The translations under genes were made by a program, and so were the position numbers. Below are positions 1 through 14,467 of a stretch of 64,000 bases of DNA, one piece after another. Each line of letters opens with the position of its first letter. Position 1 is the first letter of the stretch. Under the pieces are notes generated by a model, which saw only the letters and a program-made list of their open reading frames with translations, was not told the origin of the DNA and made no database searches. The stretch covers positions 310,001-374,000 of the forward strand of contig CALSFV010000221.1 of NCBI GenBank assembly GCA_943737045.1. Reading direction: 5' to 3'. The stretch comes from Parapristionchus giblindavisi (Eukaryota > Nematoda > Chromadorea > Rhabditida > Diplogasteridae).

Positions 1-120
1 CAGTTCATGTCAAACTGTAATCTTGTGTTGATTCCACAATGCCTAAAGTACAAAAGTAGCTTTCACTCCGATAAGAACAAAAGAATACCTGACATGAAAA
101 ATTTTCTGCTAGACCCAGCA

Positions 121-442
121 TGTCATATACCAAACGAAAGAGCAAAAAATTCTGAGTATTTTGCAACGTTCCATGTTGAACAACGGCCGCTCTAGCCGAA
201 TTAACAACATTGAACCATGCATTTTTGGCATTAAAGAATTCGTGACACGCCAATATTTTAGCGAAACTTATCGTGTCATACACCACGTGAAAGAGCAAAA
301 AATTTTGAATAATCTACACTTCAGTTCATGTCAAACTGTAATCTTGTGTTGATTCCACAATGCCCAAAGTACAAAAGTAGCTTTCACTCCGATAAGAACA
401 AAAGAATACCTGGCATGAAAAATTTATCTGCTAGACCCAGCG
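121..442. repeat. Representative monomer showing two ancient half-units (about 153 + 168 bp)
   Basis: The monomer is itself a diverged dimer. Half-unit A (121-273) and half-unit B (274-442) both open with TGTCATA(T/C)ACCA, followed by GAAAGAGCAAAAAATT, TGA and a TTC(C)ATGT block. Both close with AAAGAAT, TGACA, an ATTTT block and CTTATCG or CCCAGC(A/G). The same symmetry is visible on the reverse strand, where the translated segments starting LFHVVYDT and LFRLVYDT end CHEFF and CQVFF at matching places. Half-unit lengths near 153 and 168 bp are close to nucleosomal repeat sizes; that link is inference. Confidence 0.85.
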
Positions 443-3400
443 TGTCATATACCAAACGAAAGAACAAAAAATTCTGAGTATTTTGCAACGTTCCATGTTG
501 AACAACGGCTGCTCCAGCCGAATTAACAACATTGAACCATGCATTTTTGGCATTAAAGAATTCGTGACACGCCAATATTTTAGCGAAACTTATCGTGTCA
601 TACACCACGTGAAAGAGCAAAAAATTTTGAATAATCTACACTTCAGTTCATGTCAAACTGTAATCTTGTGTTGATTCCACAATGCCTAAAGTACAAAAGT
701 AGCTTTCACTCCGATAAGAACAAAAGAATACCTGACATGAAAACTTTTCTGCTAGACCCAGCGTGTCATATACCAAACGAAAGAGCAAAAAATTCTGAGT
801 ATTTTGCAACGTTCCATGTTGAACAACGGCTGCTCCAGCCGAATTAACAACATTGAACCATGCATTTTTGGCATTAAAGAATTCGTGACACGCCAATATT
901 TTAGCGAAACTTATCGTGTCATACACCACGTGAAAGAGCAAAAAATTATGAATAATCTACACTTCAGTTCATGTCAAACTGTAATCTTGTGTTGATTCCA
1001 CAATGCCTAAAGTACAAAAGTAGCTTTCACTCCGATAAGAACAAAAGAATACCTGACATGAAAACTTTTCTGCTAGACCCAGCGTGTCATATACCAAACG
1101 AAAGAGCAAAAAATTCTGAGTATTTTGCAACGTTCCATGTTGAACAACGGCTGCTCCAGCCGAATTAACAACATTGAACCATGCATTTTTGGCATTAAAG
1201 AATTCGTGACACGCCAATATTTTAGCGAAACTTATCGTGTCATACACCACGTGAAAGAGCAAAAAATTCTGAATAATTTACACTTCAGTTCATGTCAAAC
1301 TGTAATCTTGTGTTGATTCCACAATGCCTAAAGTACAAAAGTAGCTTTCACTCCGATAAGAACAAAAGAATACCTGACATGAAAACTTTTCTGCTAGACC
1401 CAGCGTGTCATATACCAAACGAAAGAGCAAAAAATTCTGAGTATTTTGCAACGTTCCATGTTGAACAACGGCTGCTCCAGCCGAATTAACAACATTGAAC
1501 CATGCATTTTAGGCATTAAAGAATTCGTGACACGCCAATATTTTAGCGAAACTTATCGTGTCATACACCACGTGAACGAGCAAAAAATTCTGAATAATCT
1601 ACACTTCAGTTCATGTCAAGCTGTAATCTTGTGTTGATTCCACAATGCCCTAAGTACAAAAGTAGCTTTCACTCTGATAAGACCAAAAGAATACCTGACA
1701 TGAAAAATTTTCTGCTAGACCCAGCATGTCATATACCAAACGAAAGAGCAAAAAATTCTGAGTATTTTGCAACGTTCCATGTTGAACAACGGCCGCTCTA
1801 GCCGAATTAACAACATTGAACCATGCATTTTTGGCATTAAAGAATTCGTGACACGCCAATATTTTAGCGAAACTTATCGTGTCATACACCACGTGAAAGA
1901 GCAAAAAATTTTGAATAATCTACACTTCAGTTCATGTCAAACTGTAATCTTGTGTTGATTCCACAATGCCCAAAGTACAAAAGTAGCTTTCACTCCGATA
2001 AGAACAAAAGAATACCTGGCATGAAAAATTTATCTGCTAGACCCAGCGTGTCATATACCAAACGAAAGAACAAAAAATTCTGAGTATTTTGCAACGTTCT
2101 ATGTTGAACAACGGCTGCTCCAGCCGAATTAACAACATTGAACCATGCATTTTTGGCATTAAAGAATTCGTGACACGCCAATATTTTAGCGAAACTTATC
2201 GTGTCATACACCACGTGAAAGAGCAAAAAATTTTGAATAATCTACACTTCAGTTCATGTCAAACTGTAATCTTGTGTTGATTCCACAATGCCTAAAGTAC
2301 AAAAGTAGCTTTCACTCCGATAAGAACAAAAGAATACCTGACATGAAAACTTTTCTGCTAGACCCAGCGTGTCATATACCAAACGAAAGAACAAAAAATT
2401 CTGAGTATTTTGCAACGTTCCATGTTGAACAACGGCTGCTCCAGCCGAATTAACAACATTGAACCATGCATTTTTGGCATTAAAGAATTCGTGACACGCC
2501 AATATTTTAGCGAAACTTATCGTGTCATACACCACGTGAAAGAGCAAAAAATTTTGAATAATCTACACTTCAGTTCATGTCAAACTGTAATCTTGTGTTG
2601 ATTCCACAATGCCCAAAGTACAAAAGTAGCTTTCACTCCGATAAGAACAAAAGAATACCTGGCATGAAAAATTTATCTGCTAGACCCAGCGTGTCATATA
2701 CCAAACGAAAGAACAAAAAATTCTGAGTATTTTGCAACGTTCCATGTTGAACAACGGCTGCTCCAGCCGAATTAACAACATTGAACCATGCATTTTTGGC
2801 ATTAAAGAATTCGTGACACGCCAATATTTTAGCGAAACTTATCGTGTCATACACCACGTGAAAGAGCAAAAAATTTTGAATAATCTACACTTCAGTTCAT
2901 GTCAAACTGTAATCTTGTGTTGATTCCACAATGCCTAAAGTACAAAAGTAGCTTTCACTCCGATAAGAACAAAAGAATACCTGACATGAAAACTTTTCTG
3001 CTAGACCCAGCGTGTCATATACCAAACGAAAGAGCAAAAAATTCTGAGTATTTTGCAACGTTCCATGTTGAACAACGGCTGCTCCAGCCGAATTAACAAC
3101 ATTGAACCATGCATTTTTGGCATTAAAGAATTCGTGACACGCCAATATTTTAGCGAAACTTATCGTGTCATACACCACGTGAAAGAGCAAAAAATTATGA
3201 ATAATCTACACTTCAGTTCATGTCAAACTGTAATCTTGTGTTGATTCCACAATGCCTAAAGTACAAAAGTAGCTTTCACTCCGATAAGAACAAAAGAATA
3301 CCTGACATGAAAACTTTTCTGCTAGACCCAGCGTGTCATATACCAAACGAAAGAGCAAAAAATTCTGAGTATTTTGCAACGTTCCATGTTGAACAACGGC

Positions 3401-4819
3401 TGCTCCAGCCGAATTAACAACATTGAACCATGCATTTTTGGCATTAAAGAATTCGTGACACGCCAATATTTTAGCGAAACTTATCGTGTCATACACCACG
3501 TGAAAGAGCAAAAAATTCTGAATAATTTACACTTCAGTTCATGTCAAACTGTAATCTTGTGTTGATTCCACAATGCCTAAAGTACAAAAGTAGCTTTCAC
3601 TCCGATAAGAACAAAAGAATACCTGACATGAAAACTTTTCTGCTAGACCCAGCGTGTCATATACCAAACGAAAGAGCAAAAAATTCTGAGTATTTTGCAA
3701 CGTTCCATGTTGAACAACGGCTGCTCCAGCCGAATTAACAACATTGAACCATGCATTTTAGGCATTAAAGAATTCGTGACACGCCAATATTTTAGCGAAA
3801 CTTATCGTGTCATACACCACGTGAACGAGCAAAAAATTCTGAATAATCTACACTTCAGTTCATGTCAAGCTGTAATCTTGTGTTGATTCCACAATGCCCT
3901 AAGTACAAAAGTAGCTTTCACTCTGATAAGACCAAAAGAATACCTGACATGAAAAATTTTCTGCTAGACCCAGCATGTCATATACCAAACGAAAGAGCAA
4001 AAAATTCTGAGTATTTTGCAACGTTCCATGTTGAACAACGGCCGCTCTAGCCGAATTAACAACATTGAACCATGCATTTTTGGCATTAAAGAATTCGTGA
4101 CACGCCAATATTTTAGCGAAACTTATCGTGTCATACACCACGTGAAAGAGCAAAAAATTTTGAATAATCTACACTTCAGTTCATGTCAAACTGTAATCTT
4201 GTGTTGATTCCACAATGCCCAAAGTACAAAAGTAGCTTTCACTCCGATAAGAACAAAAGAATACCTGGCATGAAAAATTTATCTGCTAGACCCAGCGTGT
4301 CATATACCAAACGAAAGAACAAAAAATTCTGAGTATTTTGCAACGTTCTATGTTGAACAACGGCTGCTCCAGCCGAATTAACAACATTGAACCATGCATT
4401 TTTGGCATTAAAGAATTCGTGACACGCCAATATTTTAGCGAAACTTATCGTGTCATACACCACGTGAAAGAGCAAAAAATTTTGAATAATCTACACTTCA
4501 GTTCATGTCAAACTGTAATCTTGTGTTGATTCCACAATGCCTAAAGTACAAAAGTAGCTTTCACTCCGATAAGAACAAAAGAATACCTGACATGAAAACT
4601 TTTCTGCTAGACCCAGCGTGTCATATACCAAACGAAAGAGCAAAAAATTCTGAGTATTTTGCAACGTTCCATGTTGAACAACGGCTGCTCCAGCCGAATT
4701 AACAACATCGAACCATGCATTTTTGGCATTAAAGAATTCGTGACACGCCAATATTTTAGCGAAACTTATCGTGTCATACACCACGTGAAAGAGCAAAAAA
4801 TTTTGAATAATCTACACTT
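322..4819. repeat. Higher-order repeat: two tandem copies of a 2249-bp seven-monomer block
   Basis: Monomers from 322 onward recur at a shift of exactly 2249 bp. Both copies share the same order of monomer variants and the private substitution GTTCTATGTTG (usually GTTCCATGTTG) at 2100 and 4349. The copies separate near the end, where the second has CATCGAACC at about 4708 in place of CATTGAACC. Seven monomers, two of them 322 bp, account for the length. Confidence 0.85.
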
Positions 4820-6747
4820 CAGTTCATGTCAAACTGTAATCTTGTGTTGATTCCACAATGCCTAAAGTACAAAAGTAGCTTTCACTCCGATAAGAACAAA
4901 AGAATACCTGACATGAAAACTTTTCTGCTAGACCCAGCGTGTCATATACCAAACGAAAGAGCAAAAAATTCTGAGTATTTTGCAACGTTCCATGTTGAAC
5001 AACGGCTGCTCCAGCCGAATTAACAACATTGAACCATGCATTTTTGGCATTAAAGAATTCGTGACACGCCAATATTTTAGCGAAACTTATCGTGTCATAC
5101 ACCACGTGAAAGAGCAAAAAATTCTGAATAATTTACACTTCAGTTCATGTCAAACTGTAATCTTGTGTTGATTCCACAATGCCTAAAGTACAAAAGTAGC
5201 TTTCACTCCGATAAGAACAAAAGAATACCTGACATGAAAACTTTTCTGCTAGACCCAGCGTGTCATATACCAAACGAAAGAGCAAAAAATTCTGAGTATT
5301 TTGCAACGTTCCATGTTGAACAACGGCTGCTCCAGCCGAATTAACAACATTGAACCATGCATTTTAGGCATTAAAGAATTCGTGACACGCCAATATTTTA
5401 GCGAAACTTATCGTGTCATACACCACGTGAACGAGCAAAAAATTCTGAATAATCTACACTTCAGTTCATGTCAAGCTGTAATCTTGTGTTGATTCCACAA
5501 TGCCCTAAGTACAAAAGTAGCTTTCACTCTGATAAGACCAAAAGAATACCTGGCATGAAAAATTTATCTGCTAGACCCAGCGAGTCATATACCAAACGAA
5601 AGAGCAAAAAATTCTGAGTATTTTGCAACGTTCCATGTTGAACAACGTCTGCTCCAGCCGAATTAACAACATTGAACCATGCATTTTTGGCATTAAAGAA
5701 TTCGTGACACGCCAATATTTTAGCGAAACTTATCGTGTCATACACCACGTGAAAGAGCAAAAAATTCTGAATAATCTACACTTCAGTTCATGTCAAGCTG
5801 TAATCTTGTGTTGATTCCACAATGCCCTAAGTACAAAAGTAGCTTTCACTCTGATAAGACCAAAAGAATACCTGACATGAAAAATTTTCTGCTAGACCCA
5901 GCATGTCATATACCAAACGAAAGAGCAAAAAATTCTGAGTATTTTGCAACGTTCCATGTTGAACAACGGCCGCTCTAGCCGAATTAACAACATTGAACCA
6001 TGCATTTTTGGCATTAAAGAATTCGTGACACGCCAATATTTTAGCGAAACTTATCGTGTCATACACCACGTGAAAGAGCAAAAAATTTTGAATAATCTAC
6101 ACTTCAGTTCATGTCAAACTGTAATCTTGTGTTGATTCCACAATGCCCAAAGTACAAAAGTAGCTTTCACTCCGATAAGAACAAAAGAATACCTGGCATG
6201 AAAAATTTATCTGCTAGACCCAGCGTGTCATATACCAAACGAAAGAACAAAAAATTCTGAGTATTTTGCAACGTTCCATGTTGAACAACGGCTGCTCCAG
6301 CCGAATTAACAACATTGAACCATGCATTTTTGGCATTAAAGAATTCGTGACACGCCAATATTTTAGCGAAACTTATCGTGTCATACACCACGTGAAAGAG
6401 CAAAAAATTTTGAATAATCTACACTTCAGTTCATGTCAAACTGTAATCTTGTGTTGATTCCACAATGCCTAAAGTACAAAAGTAGCTTTCACTCCGATAA
6501 GAACAAAAGAATACCTGACATGAAAACTTTTCTGCTAGACCCAGCGTGTCATATACCAAACGAAAGAGCAAAAAATTCTGAGTATTTTGCAACGTTCCAT
6601 GTTGAACAACGGCTGCTCCAGCCGAATTAACAACATTGAACCATGCATTTTTGGCATTAAAGAATTCGTGACACGCCAATATTTTAGCGAAACTTATCGT
6701 GTCATACACCACGTGAAAGAGCAAAAAATTCTGAATAATTTACACTT

Positions 6748-8035
6748 CAGTTCATGTCAAACTGTAATCTTGTGTTGATTCCACAATACCCAAAGTACAA
6801 AAGTAGCTTTCACTCCGATAAGAACAAAAGAATACCTGACATGAAAACTTTTCTGCTAGACCCAGCGTGTCATATACCAAACGAAAGAGCAAAAAATTCT
6901 GAGTATTTTGCAACGTTCCATGTTGAACAACGGCTGCTCCAGCCGAATTAACAACATTGAACCATGCATTTTTTGGCATTAAAGAATTCGTGACACGCCA
7001 ATATTTTAGCGAAACTTATCGTGTCATACACCACGTGAAAGAGCAAAAAATTCTGAATAATCTACACTTCAGTTCATGTCAAACTGTAATCTTGTGTTGA
7101 TTCCACAATGCCCAAAGTACAAAAGTAGCTTTCACTCCGATAAGAACAAAAGAATACCTGGCATGAAAAATTTATCTGCTAGACCCAGCGTGTCATATAC
7201 CAAACGAAAGAACAAAAAATTCTGAGTATTTTGCAACGTTCCATGTTGAACAACGGCTGCTCCAGCCGAATTAACAACATTGAACCATGCATTTTTGGCA
7301 TTAAAGAATTCGTGACACGCCAATATTTTAGCGAAACTTATCGTGTCATACACCACGTGAAAGAGCAAAAAATTCTGAATAATTTACACTTCAGTTCATG
7401 TCAAACTGTAATCTTGTGTTGATTCCACAATACCCAAAGTACAAAAGTAGCTTTCACTCCGATAAGAACAAAAGAATACCTGACATGAAAACTTTTCTGC
7501 TAGACCCAGCGTGTCATATACCAAACGAAAGAGCAAAAAATTCTGAGTATTTTGCAACGTTCCATGTTGAACAACGGCTGCTCCAGCCGAATTAACAACA
7601 TTGAACCATGCATTTTTTGGCATTAAAGAATTCGTGACACGCCAATATTTTAGCGAAACTTATCGTGTCATACACCACGTGAAAGAGCAAAAAATTCTGA
7701 ATAATCTACACTTCAGTTCATGTCAAACTGTAATCTTGTGTTGATTCCACAATGCCCAAAGTACAAAAGTAGCTTTCACTCCGATAAGAACAAAAGAATA
7801 CCTGGCATGAAAAATTTATCTGCTAGACCCAGCGTGTCATATACCAAACGAAAGAACAAAAAATTCTGAGTATTTTGCAACGTTCCATGTTGAACAACGG
7901 CTGCTCCAGCCGAATTAACAACATTGAACCATGCATTTTTGGCATTAAAGAATTCGTGACACGCCAATATTTTAGCGAAACTTATCGTGTCATACACCAC
8001 GTGAAAGAGCAAAAAATTTTGAATAATCTACACTT
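6748..8035. repeat. Higher-order repeat: two copies of a 644-bp dimer
   Basis: Two 322-bp monomers alternate. One has ATACCCAAAG, the GACATGAAAAC form and the six-T run. The other has GCCCAAAG and the GGCATG...TTATCTG form. Monomer starts at 6748, 7070, 7392 and 7714 give two 644-bp copies, with small differences only at the end of the second. Confidence 0.85.
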
Positions 8036-9965
8036 CAGTTCATGTCAAACTGTAATCTTGTGTTGATTCCACAATGCCTAAAGTACAAAAGTAGCTTTCA
8101 CTCCGATAAGAACAAAAGAATACCTGACATGAAAACTTTTCTGCTAGACCCAGCGTGTCATATACCAAACGAAAGAGCAAAAAATTCTGAGTATTTTGCA
8201 ACGTTCCATGTTGAACAACGGCTGCTCCAGCCTAATTAACAACATTGAACCATGCATTTTTGGCATTAAAGAATTCGTGACACGCCAATATTTTAGCGAA
8301 ACTTATCGTGTCATACACCACGTGAAAGAGCAAAAAATTCTGAATAATTTACACTTCAGTTCATGTCAAACTGTAATCTTGTGTTGATTCCACAATACCC
8401 AAAGTACAAAAGTAGCTTTCACTCCGATAAGAACAAAAGAATACCTGACATGAAAACTTTTCTGCTAGACCCAGCGTGTCATATACCAAACGAAAGAGCA
8501 AAAAATTCTGAGTATTTTGCAACGTTCCATGTTGAACAACGGCTGCTCCAGCCGAATTAACAACATTGAACCATGCATTTTTGGCATTAAAGAATTCGTG
8601 ACACGCCAATATTTTAGCGAAACTTATCGTGTCATACACCACGTGAAAGAGCAAAAAATTCTGAATAATTTACACTTCAGTTCATGTCAAACTGTAATCT
8701 TGTGTTGATTCCACAATACCCAAAGTACAAAAGTAGCTTTCACTCCGATAAGAACAAAAGAATACCTGACATGAAAACTTTTCTGCTAGACCCAGCGTGT
8801 CATATACCAAACGAAAGAGCAAAAAATTCTGAGTATTTTGCAACGTTCCATGTTGAACAACGGCTGCTCCAGCCGAATTAACAACATTGAACCATGCATT
8901 TTTTGGCATTAAAGAATTCGTGACACGCCAATATTTTAGCGAAACTTATCGTGTCATACACCACGTGAAAGAGCAAAAAATTCTGAATAATCTACACTTC
9001 AGTTCATGTCAAACTGTAATCTTGTGTTGATTCCACAATGCCCAAAGTACAAAAGTAGCTTTCACTCCGATAAGAACAAAAGAATACCTGGCATGAAAAA
9101 TTTATCTGCTAGACCCAGCGTGTCATATACCAAACGAAAGAACAAAAAATTCTGAGTATTTTGCAACGTTCCATGTTGAACAACGGCTGCTCCAGCCGAA
9201 TTAACAACATTGAACCATGCATTTTTGGCATTAAAGAATTCGTGACACGCCAATATTTTAGCGAAACTTATCGTGTCATACACCACGTGAAAGAGCAAAA
9301 AATTCTGAATAATTTACACTTCAGTTCATGTCAAACTGTAATCTTGTGTTGATTCCACAATACCCAAAGTACAAAAGTAGCTTTCACTCCGATAAGAACA
9401 AAAGAATACCTGACATGAAAACTTTTCTGCTAGACCCAGCGTGTCATATACCAAACGAAAGAGCAAAAAATTCTGAGTATTTTGCAACGTTCCATGTTGA
9501 ACAACGGCTGCTCCAGCCGAATTAACAACATTGAACCATGCATTTTTTGGCATTAAAGAATTCGTGACACGCCAATATTTTAGCGAAACTTATCGTGTCA
9601 TACACCACGTGAAAGAGCAAAAAATTCTGAATAATCTACACTTCAGTTCATGTCAAACTGTAATCTTGTGTTGATTCCACAATGCCCAAAGTACAAAAGT
9701 AGCTTTCACTCCGATAAGAACAAAAGAATACCTGGCATGAAAAATTTATCTGCTAGACCCAGCGTGTCATATACCAAACGAAAGAACAAAAAATTCTGAG
9801 TATTTTGCAACGTTCCATGTTGAACAACGGCTGCTCCAGCCGAATTAACAACATTGAACCATGCATTTTTGGCATTAAAGAATTCGTGACACGCCAATAT
9901 TTTAGCGAAACTTATCGTGTCATACACCACGTGAAAGAGCAAAAAATTTTGAATAATCTACACTT

Positions 9966-11895
9966 CAGTTCATGTCAAACTGTAATCTTGTGTTGATTCC
10001 ACAATGCCTAAAGTACAAAAGTAGCTTTCACTCCGATAAGAACAAAAGAATACCTGACATGAAAACTTTTCTGCTAGACCCAGCGTGTCATATACCAAAC
10101 GAAAGAGCAAAAAATTCTGAGTATTTTGCAACGTTCCATGTTGAACAACGGCTGCTCCAGCCTAATTAACAACATTGAACCATGCATTTTTGGCATTAAA
10201 GAATTCGTGACACGCCAATATTTTAGCGAAACTTATCGTGTCATACACCACGTGAAAGAGCAAAAAATTCTGAATAATTTACACTTCAGTTCATGTCAAA
10301 CTGTAATCTTGTGTTGATTCCACAATACCCAAAGTACAAAAGTAGCTTTCACTCCGATAAGAACAAAAGAATACCTGACATGAAAACTTTTCTGCTAGAC
10401 CCAGCGTGTCATATACCAAACGAAAGAGCAAAAAATTCTGAGTATTTTGCAACGTTCCATGTTGAACAACGGCTGCTCCAGCCGAATTAACAACATTGAA
10501 CCATGCATTTTTTGGCATTAAAGAATTCGTGACACGCCAATATTTTAGCGAAACTTATCGTGTCATACACCACGTGAAAGAGCAAAAAATTCTGAATAAT
10601 CTACACTTCAGTTCATGTCAAACTGTAATCTTGTGTTGATTCCACAATGCCCAAAGTACAAAAGTAGCTTTCACTCCGATAAGAACAAAAGAATACCTGG
10701 CATGAAAAATTTATCTGCTAGACCCAGCGTGTCATATACCAAACGAAAGAACAAAAAATTCTGAGTATTTTGCAACGTTCCATGTTGAACAACGGCTGCT
10801 CCAGCCGAATTAACAACATTGAACCATGCATTTTTGGCATTAAAGAATTCGTGACACGCCAATATTTTAGCGAAACTTATCGTGTCATACACCACGTGAA
10901 AGAGCAAAAAATTTTGAATAATCTACACTTCAGTTCATGTCAAACTGTAATCTTGTGTTGATTCCACAATGCCTAAAGTACAAAAGTAGCTTTCACTCCG
11001 ATAAGAACAAAAGAATACCTGACATGAAAACTTTTCTGCTAGACCCAGCGTGTCATATACCAAACGAAAGAGCAAAAAATTCTGAGTATTTTGCAACGTT
11101 CCATGTTGAACAACGGCTGCTCCAGCCTAATTAACAACATTGAACCATGCATTTTTGGCATTAAAGAATTCGTGACACGCCAATATTTTAGCGAAACTTA
11201 TCGTGTCATACACCACGTGAAAGAGCAAAAAATTCTGAATAATTTACACTTCAGTTCATGTCAAACTGTAATCTTGTGTTGATTCCACAATACCCAAAGT
11301 ACAAAAGTAGCTTTCACTCCGATAAGAACAAAAGAATACCTGACATGAAAACTTTTCTGCTAGACCCAGCGTGTCATATACCAAACGAAAGAGCAAAAAA
11401 TTCTGAGTATTTTGCAACGTTCCATGTTGAACAACGGCTGCTCCAGCCGAATTAACAACATTGAACCATGCATTTTTTGGCATTAAAGAATTCGTGACAC
11501 GCCAATATTTTAGCGAAACTTATCGTGTCATACACCACGTGAAAGAGCAAAAAATTCTGAATAATCTACACTTCAGTTCATGTCAAACTGTAATCTTGTG
11601 TTGATTCCACAATGCCCAAAGTACAAAAGTAGCTTTCACTCCGATAAGAACAAAAGAATACCTGGCATGAAAAATTTATCTGCTAGACCCAGCGTGTCAT
11701 ATACCAAACGAAAGAACAAAAAATTCTGAGTATTTTGCAACGTTCCATGTTGAACAACGGCTGCTCCAGCCGAATTAACAACATTGAACCATGCATTTTT
11801 GGCATTAAAGAATTCGTGACACGCCAATATTTTAGCGAAACTTATCGTGTCATACACCACGTGAAAGAGCAAAAAATTTTGAATAATCTACACTT
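9966..11895. repeat. Higher-order repeat: two copies of a 965-bp trimer
   Basis: Monomer starts 9966, 10931 and 11896 delimit two 965-bp blocks. Each block begins with a monomer carrying the rare CAGCCTAATT (usually CAGCCGAATT), at about 10162 and 11127, followed by a six-T monomer and a GGCATG monomer. The same rare variant also occurs near 8232, 14022, 58352, 60281, 61244 and 62208, so the block belongs to a family spread over both arrays. Confidence 0.85.
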
Positions 11896-14467
11896 CAGTT
11901 CATGTCAAACTGTAATCTTGTGTTGATTCCACAATGCCTAAAGTACAAAAGTAGCTTTCACTCCGATAAGAACAAAAGAATACCTGACATGAAAACTTTT
12001 CTGCTAGACCCAGCGTGTCATATACCAAACGAAAGAGCAAAAAATTCTGAGTATTTTGCAACGTTCCATGTTGAACAACGGCTGCTCCAGCCGAATTAAC
12101 AACATTGAACCATGCATTTTTGGCATTAAAGAATTCGTGACACGCCAATATTTTAGCGAAACTTATCGTGTCATACACCACGTGAAAGAGCAAAAAATTC
12201 TGAATAATTTACACTTCAGTTCATGTCAAACTGTAATCTTGTGTTGATTCCACAATACCCAAAGTACAAAAGTAGCTTTCACTCCGATAAGAACAAAAGA
12301 ATACCTGACATGAAAACTTTTCTGCTAGACCCAGCGTGTCATATACCAAACGAAAGAGCAAAGAATTCTGAGTATTTTGCAACGTTCCATGTTGAACAAC
12401 GGCTGCTCCAGCCGAATTAACAACATTGAACCATGCATTTTTTGGCATTAAAGAATTCGTGACACGCCAATATTTTAGCGAAACTTATCGTGTCATACAC
12501 CACGTGAAAGAGCAAAAAATTCTGAATAATTTACACTTCAGTTCATGTCAAACTGTAATCTTGTGTTGATTCCACTATACCCAAAGTACAAAAGTAGCTT
12601 TCACTCTGATAAGACCAAAAGAATACCTGACATGAAAAATTTTCTGCTAGACCCAGCGTGTCATATACCAAACGAAAGAGCAAAAAATTCTGAGTATTTT
12701 GCAACGTTCCATGTTGAACAACGGCTGCTCCAGCCGAATTAACAACATTGAACCATGCATTTTAGGCATTAAAGAATTCGTGACACGCCAATATTTTAGC
12801 GAAACTTATCGTGTCATACACCACGTGAAAGAGCAAAAAATTTTGAATAATCTACACTTCAGTTCATGTCAAACTGTAATCTTGTGTTGATTCCACAATG
12901 CCTAAAGTACAAAAGTAGCTTTCACTCCGATAAGAACAAAAGAATACCTGACATGAAAACTTTTCTGCTAGACCCAGCGTGTCATATACCAAACGAAAGA
13001 GCAAAAAATTCTGAGTATTTTGCAACGTTCCATGTTGAACAACGGCTGCTCCAGCCGAATTAACAACATTGAACCATGCATTTTTGGCATTAAAGAATTC
13101 GTGACACGCCAATATTTTAGCGAAACTTATCGTGTCATACACCACGTGAAAGAGCAAAAAATTCTGAATAATTTACACTTCAGTTCATGTCAAACTGTAA
13201 TCTTGTGTTGATTCCACAATACCCAAAGTACAAAAGTAGCTTTCACTCCGATAAGAACAAAAGAATACCTGACATGAAAACTTTTCTGCTAGACCCAGCG
13301 TGTCATATACCAAACGAAAGAGCAAAAAATTCTGAGTATTTTGCAACGTTCCATGTTGAACAACGGCTGCTCCAGCCGAATTAACAACATTGAACCATGC
13401 ATTTTTTGGCATTAAAGAATTCGTGACACGCCAATATTTTAGCGAAACTTATCGTGTCATACACCACGTGAAAGAGCAAAAAATTCTGAATAATCTACAC
13501 TTCAGTTCATGTCAAACTGTAATCTTGTGTTGATTCCACAATGCCCAAAGTACAAAAGTAGCTTTCACTCCGATAAGAACAAAAGAATACCTGGCATGAA
13601 AAATTTATCTGCTAGACCCAGCGTGTCATATACCAAACGAAAGAACAAAAAATTCTGAGTATTTTGCAACGTTCCATGTTGAACAACGGCTGCTCCAGCC
13701 GAATTAACAACATTGAACCATGCATTTTTGGCATTAAAGAATTCGTGACACGCCAATATTTTAGCGAAACTTATCGTGTCATACACCACGTGAAAGAGCA
13801 AAAAATTTTGAATAATCTACACTTCAGTTCATGTCAAACTGTAATCTTGTGTTGATTCCACAATGCCTAAAGTACAAAAGTAGCTTTCACTCCGATAAGA
13901 ACAAAAGAATACCTGACATGAAAACTTTTCTGCTAGACCCAGCGTGTCATATACCAAACGAAAGAGCAAAAAATTCTGAGTATTTTGCAACGTTCCATGT
14001 TGAACAACGGCTGCTCCAGCCTAATTAACAACATTGAACCATGCATTTTTGGCATTAAAGAATTCGTGACACGCCAATATTTTAGCGAAACTTATCGTGT
14101 CATACACCACGTGAAAGAGCAAAAAATTATGAATAATTTACACTTCAGTTCATGTCAAACTGTAATCTTGTGTTGATTCCACAATACCCAAAGTACAAAA
14201 GTAGCTTTCACTCCGATAAGAACAAAAGAATACCTGACATGAAAACTTTTCTGCTAGACCCAGCGTGTCATATACCAAACGAAAGAGCAAAGAATTCTGA
14301 GTATTTTGCAACGTTCCATGTTGAACAACGGCTGCTCCAGCCGAATTAACAACATTGAACCATGCATTTTTTGGCATTAAAGAATTCGTGACACGCCAAT
14401 ATTTTAGCGAAACTTATCGTGTCATACACCACGTGAAAGAGCAAAAAATTCTGAATAATTTACACTT

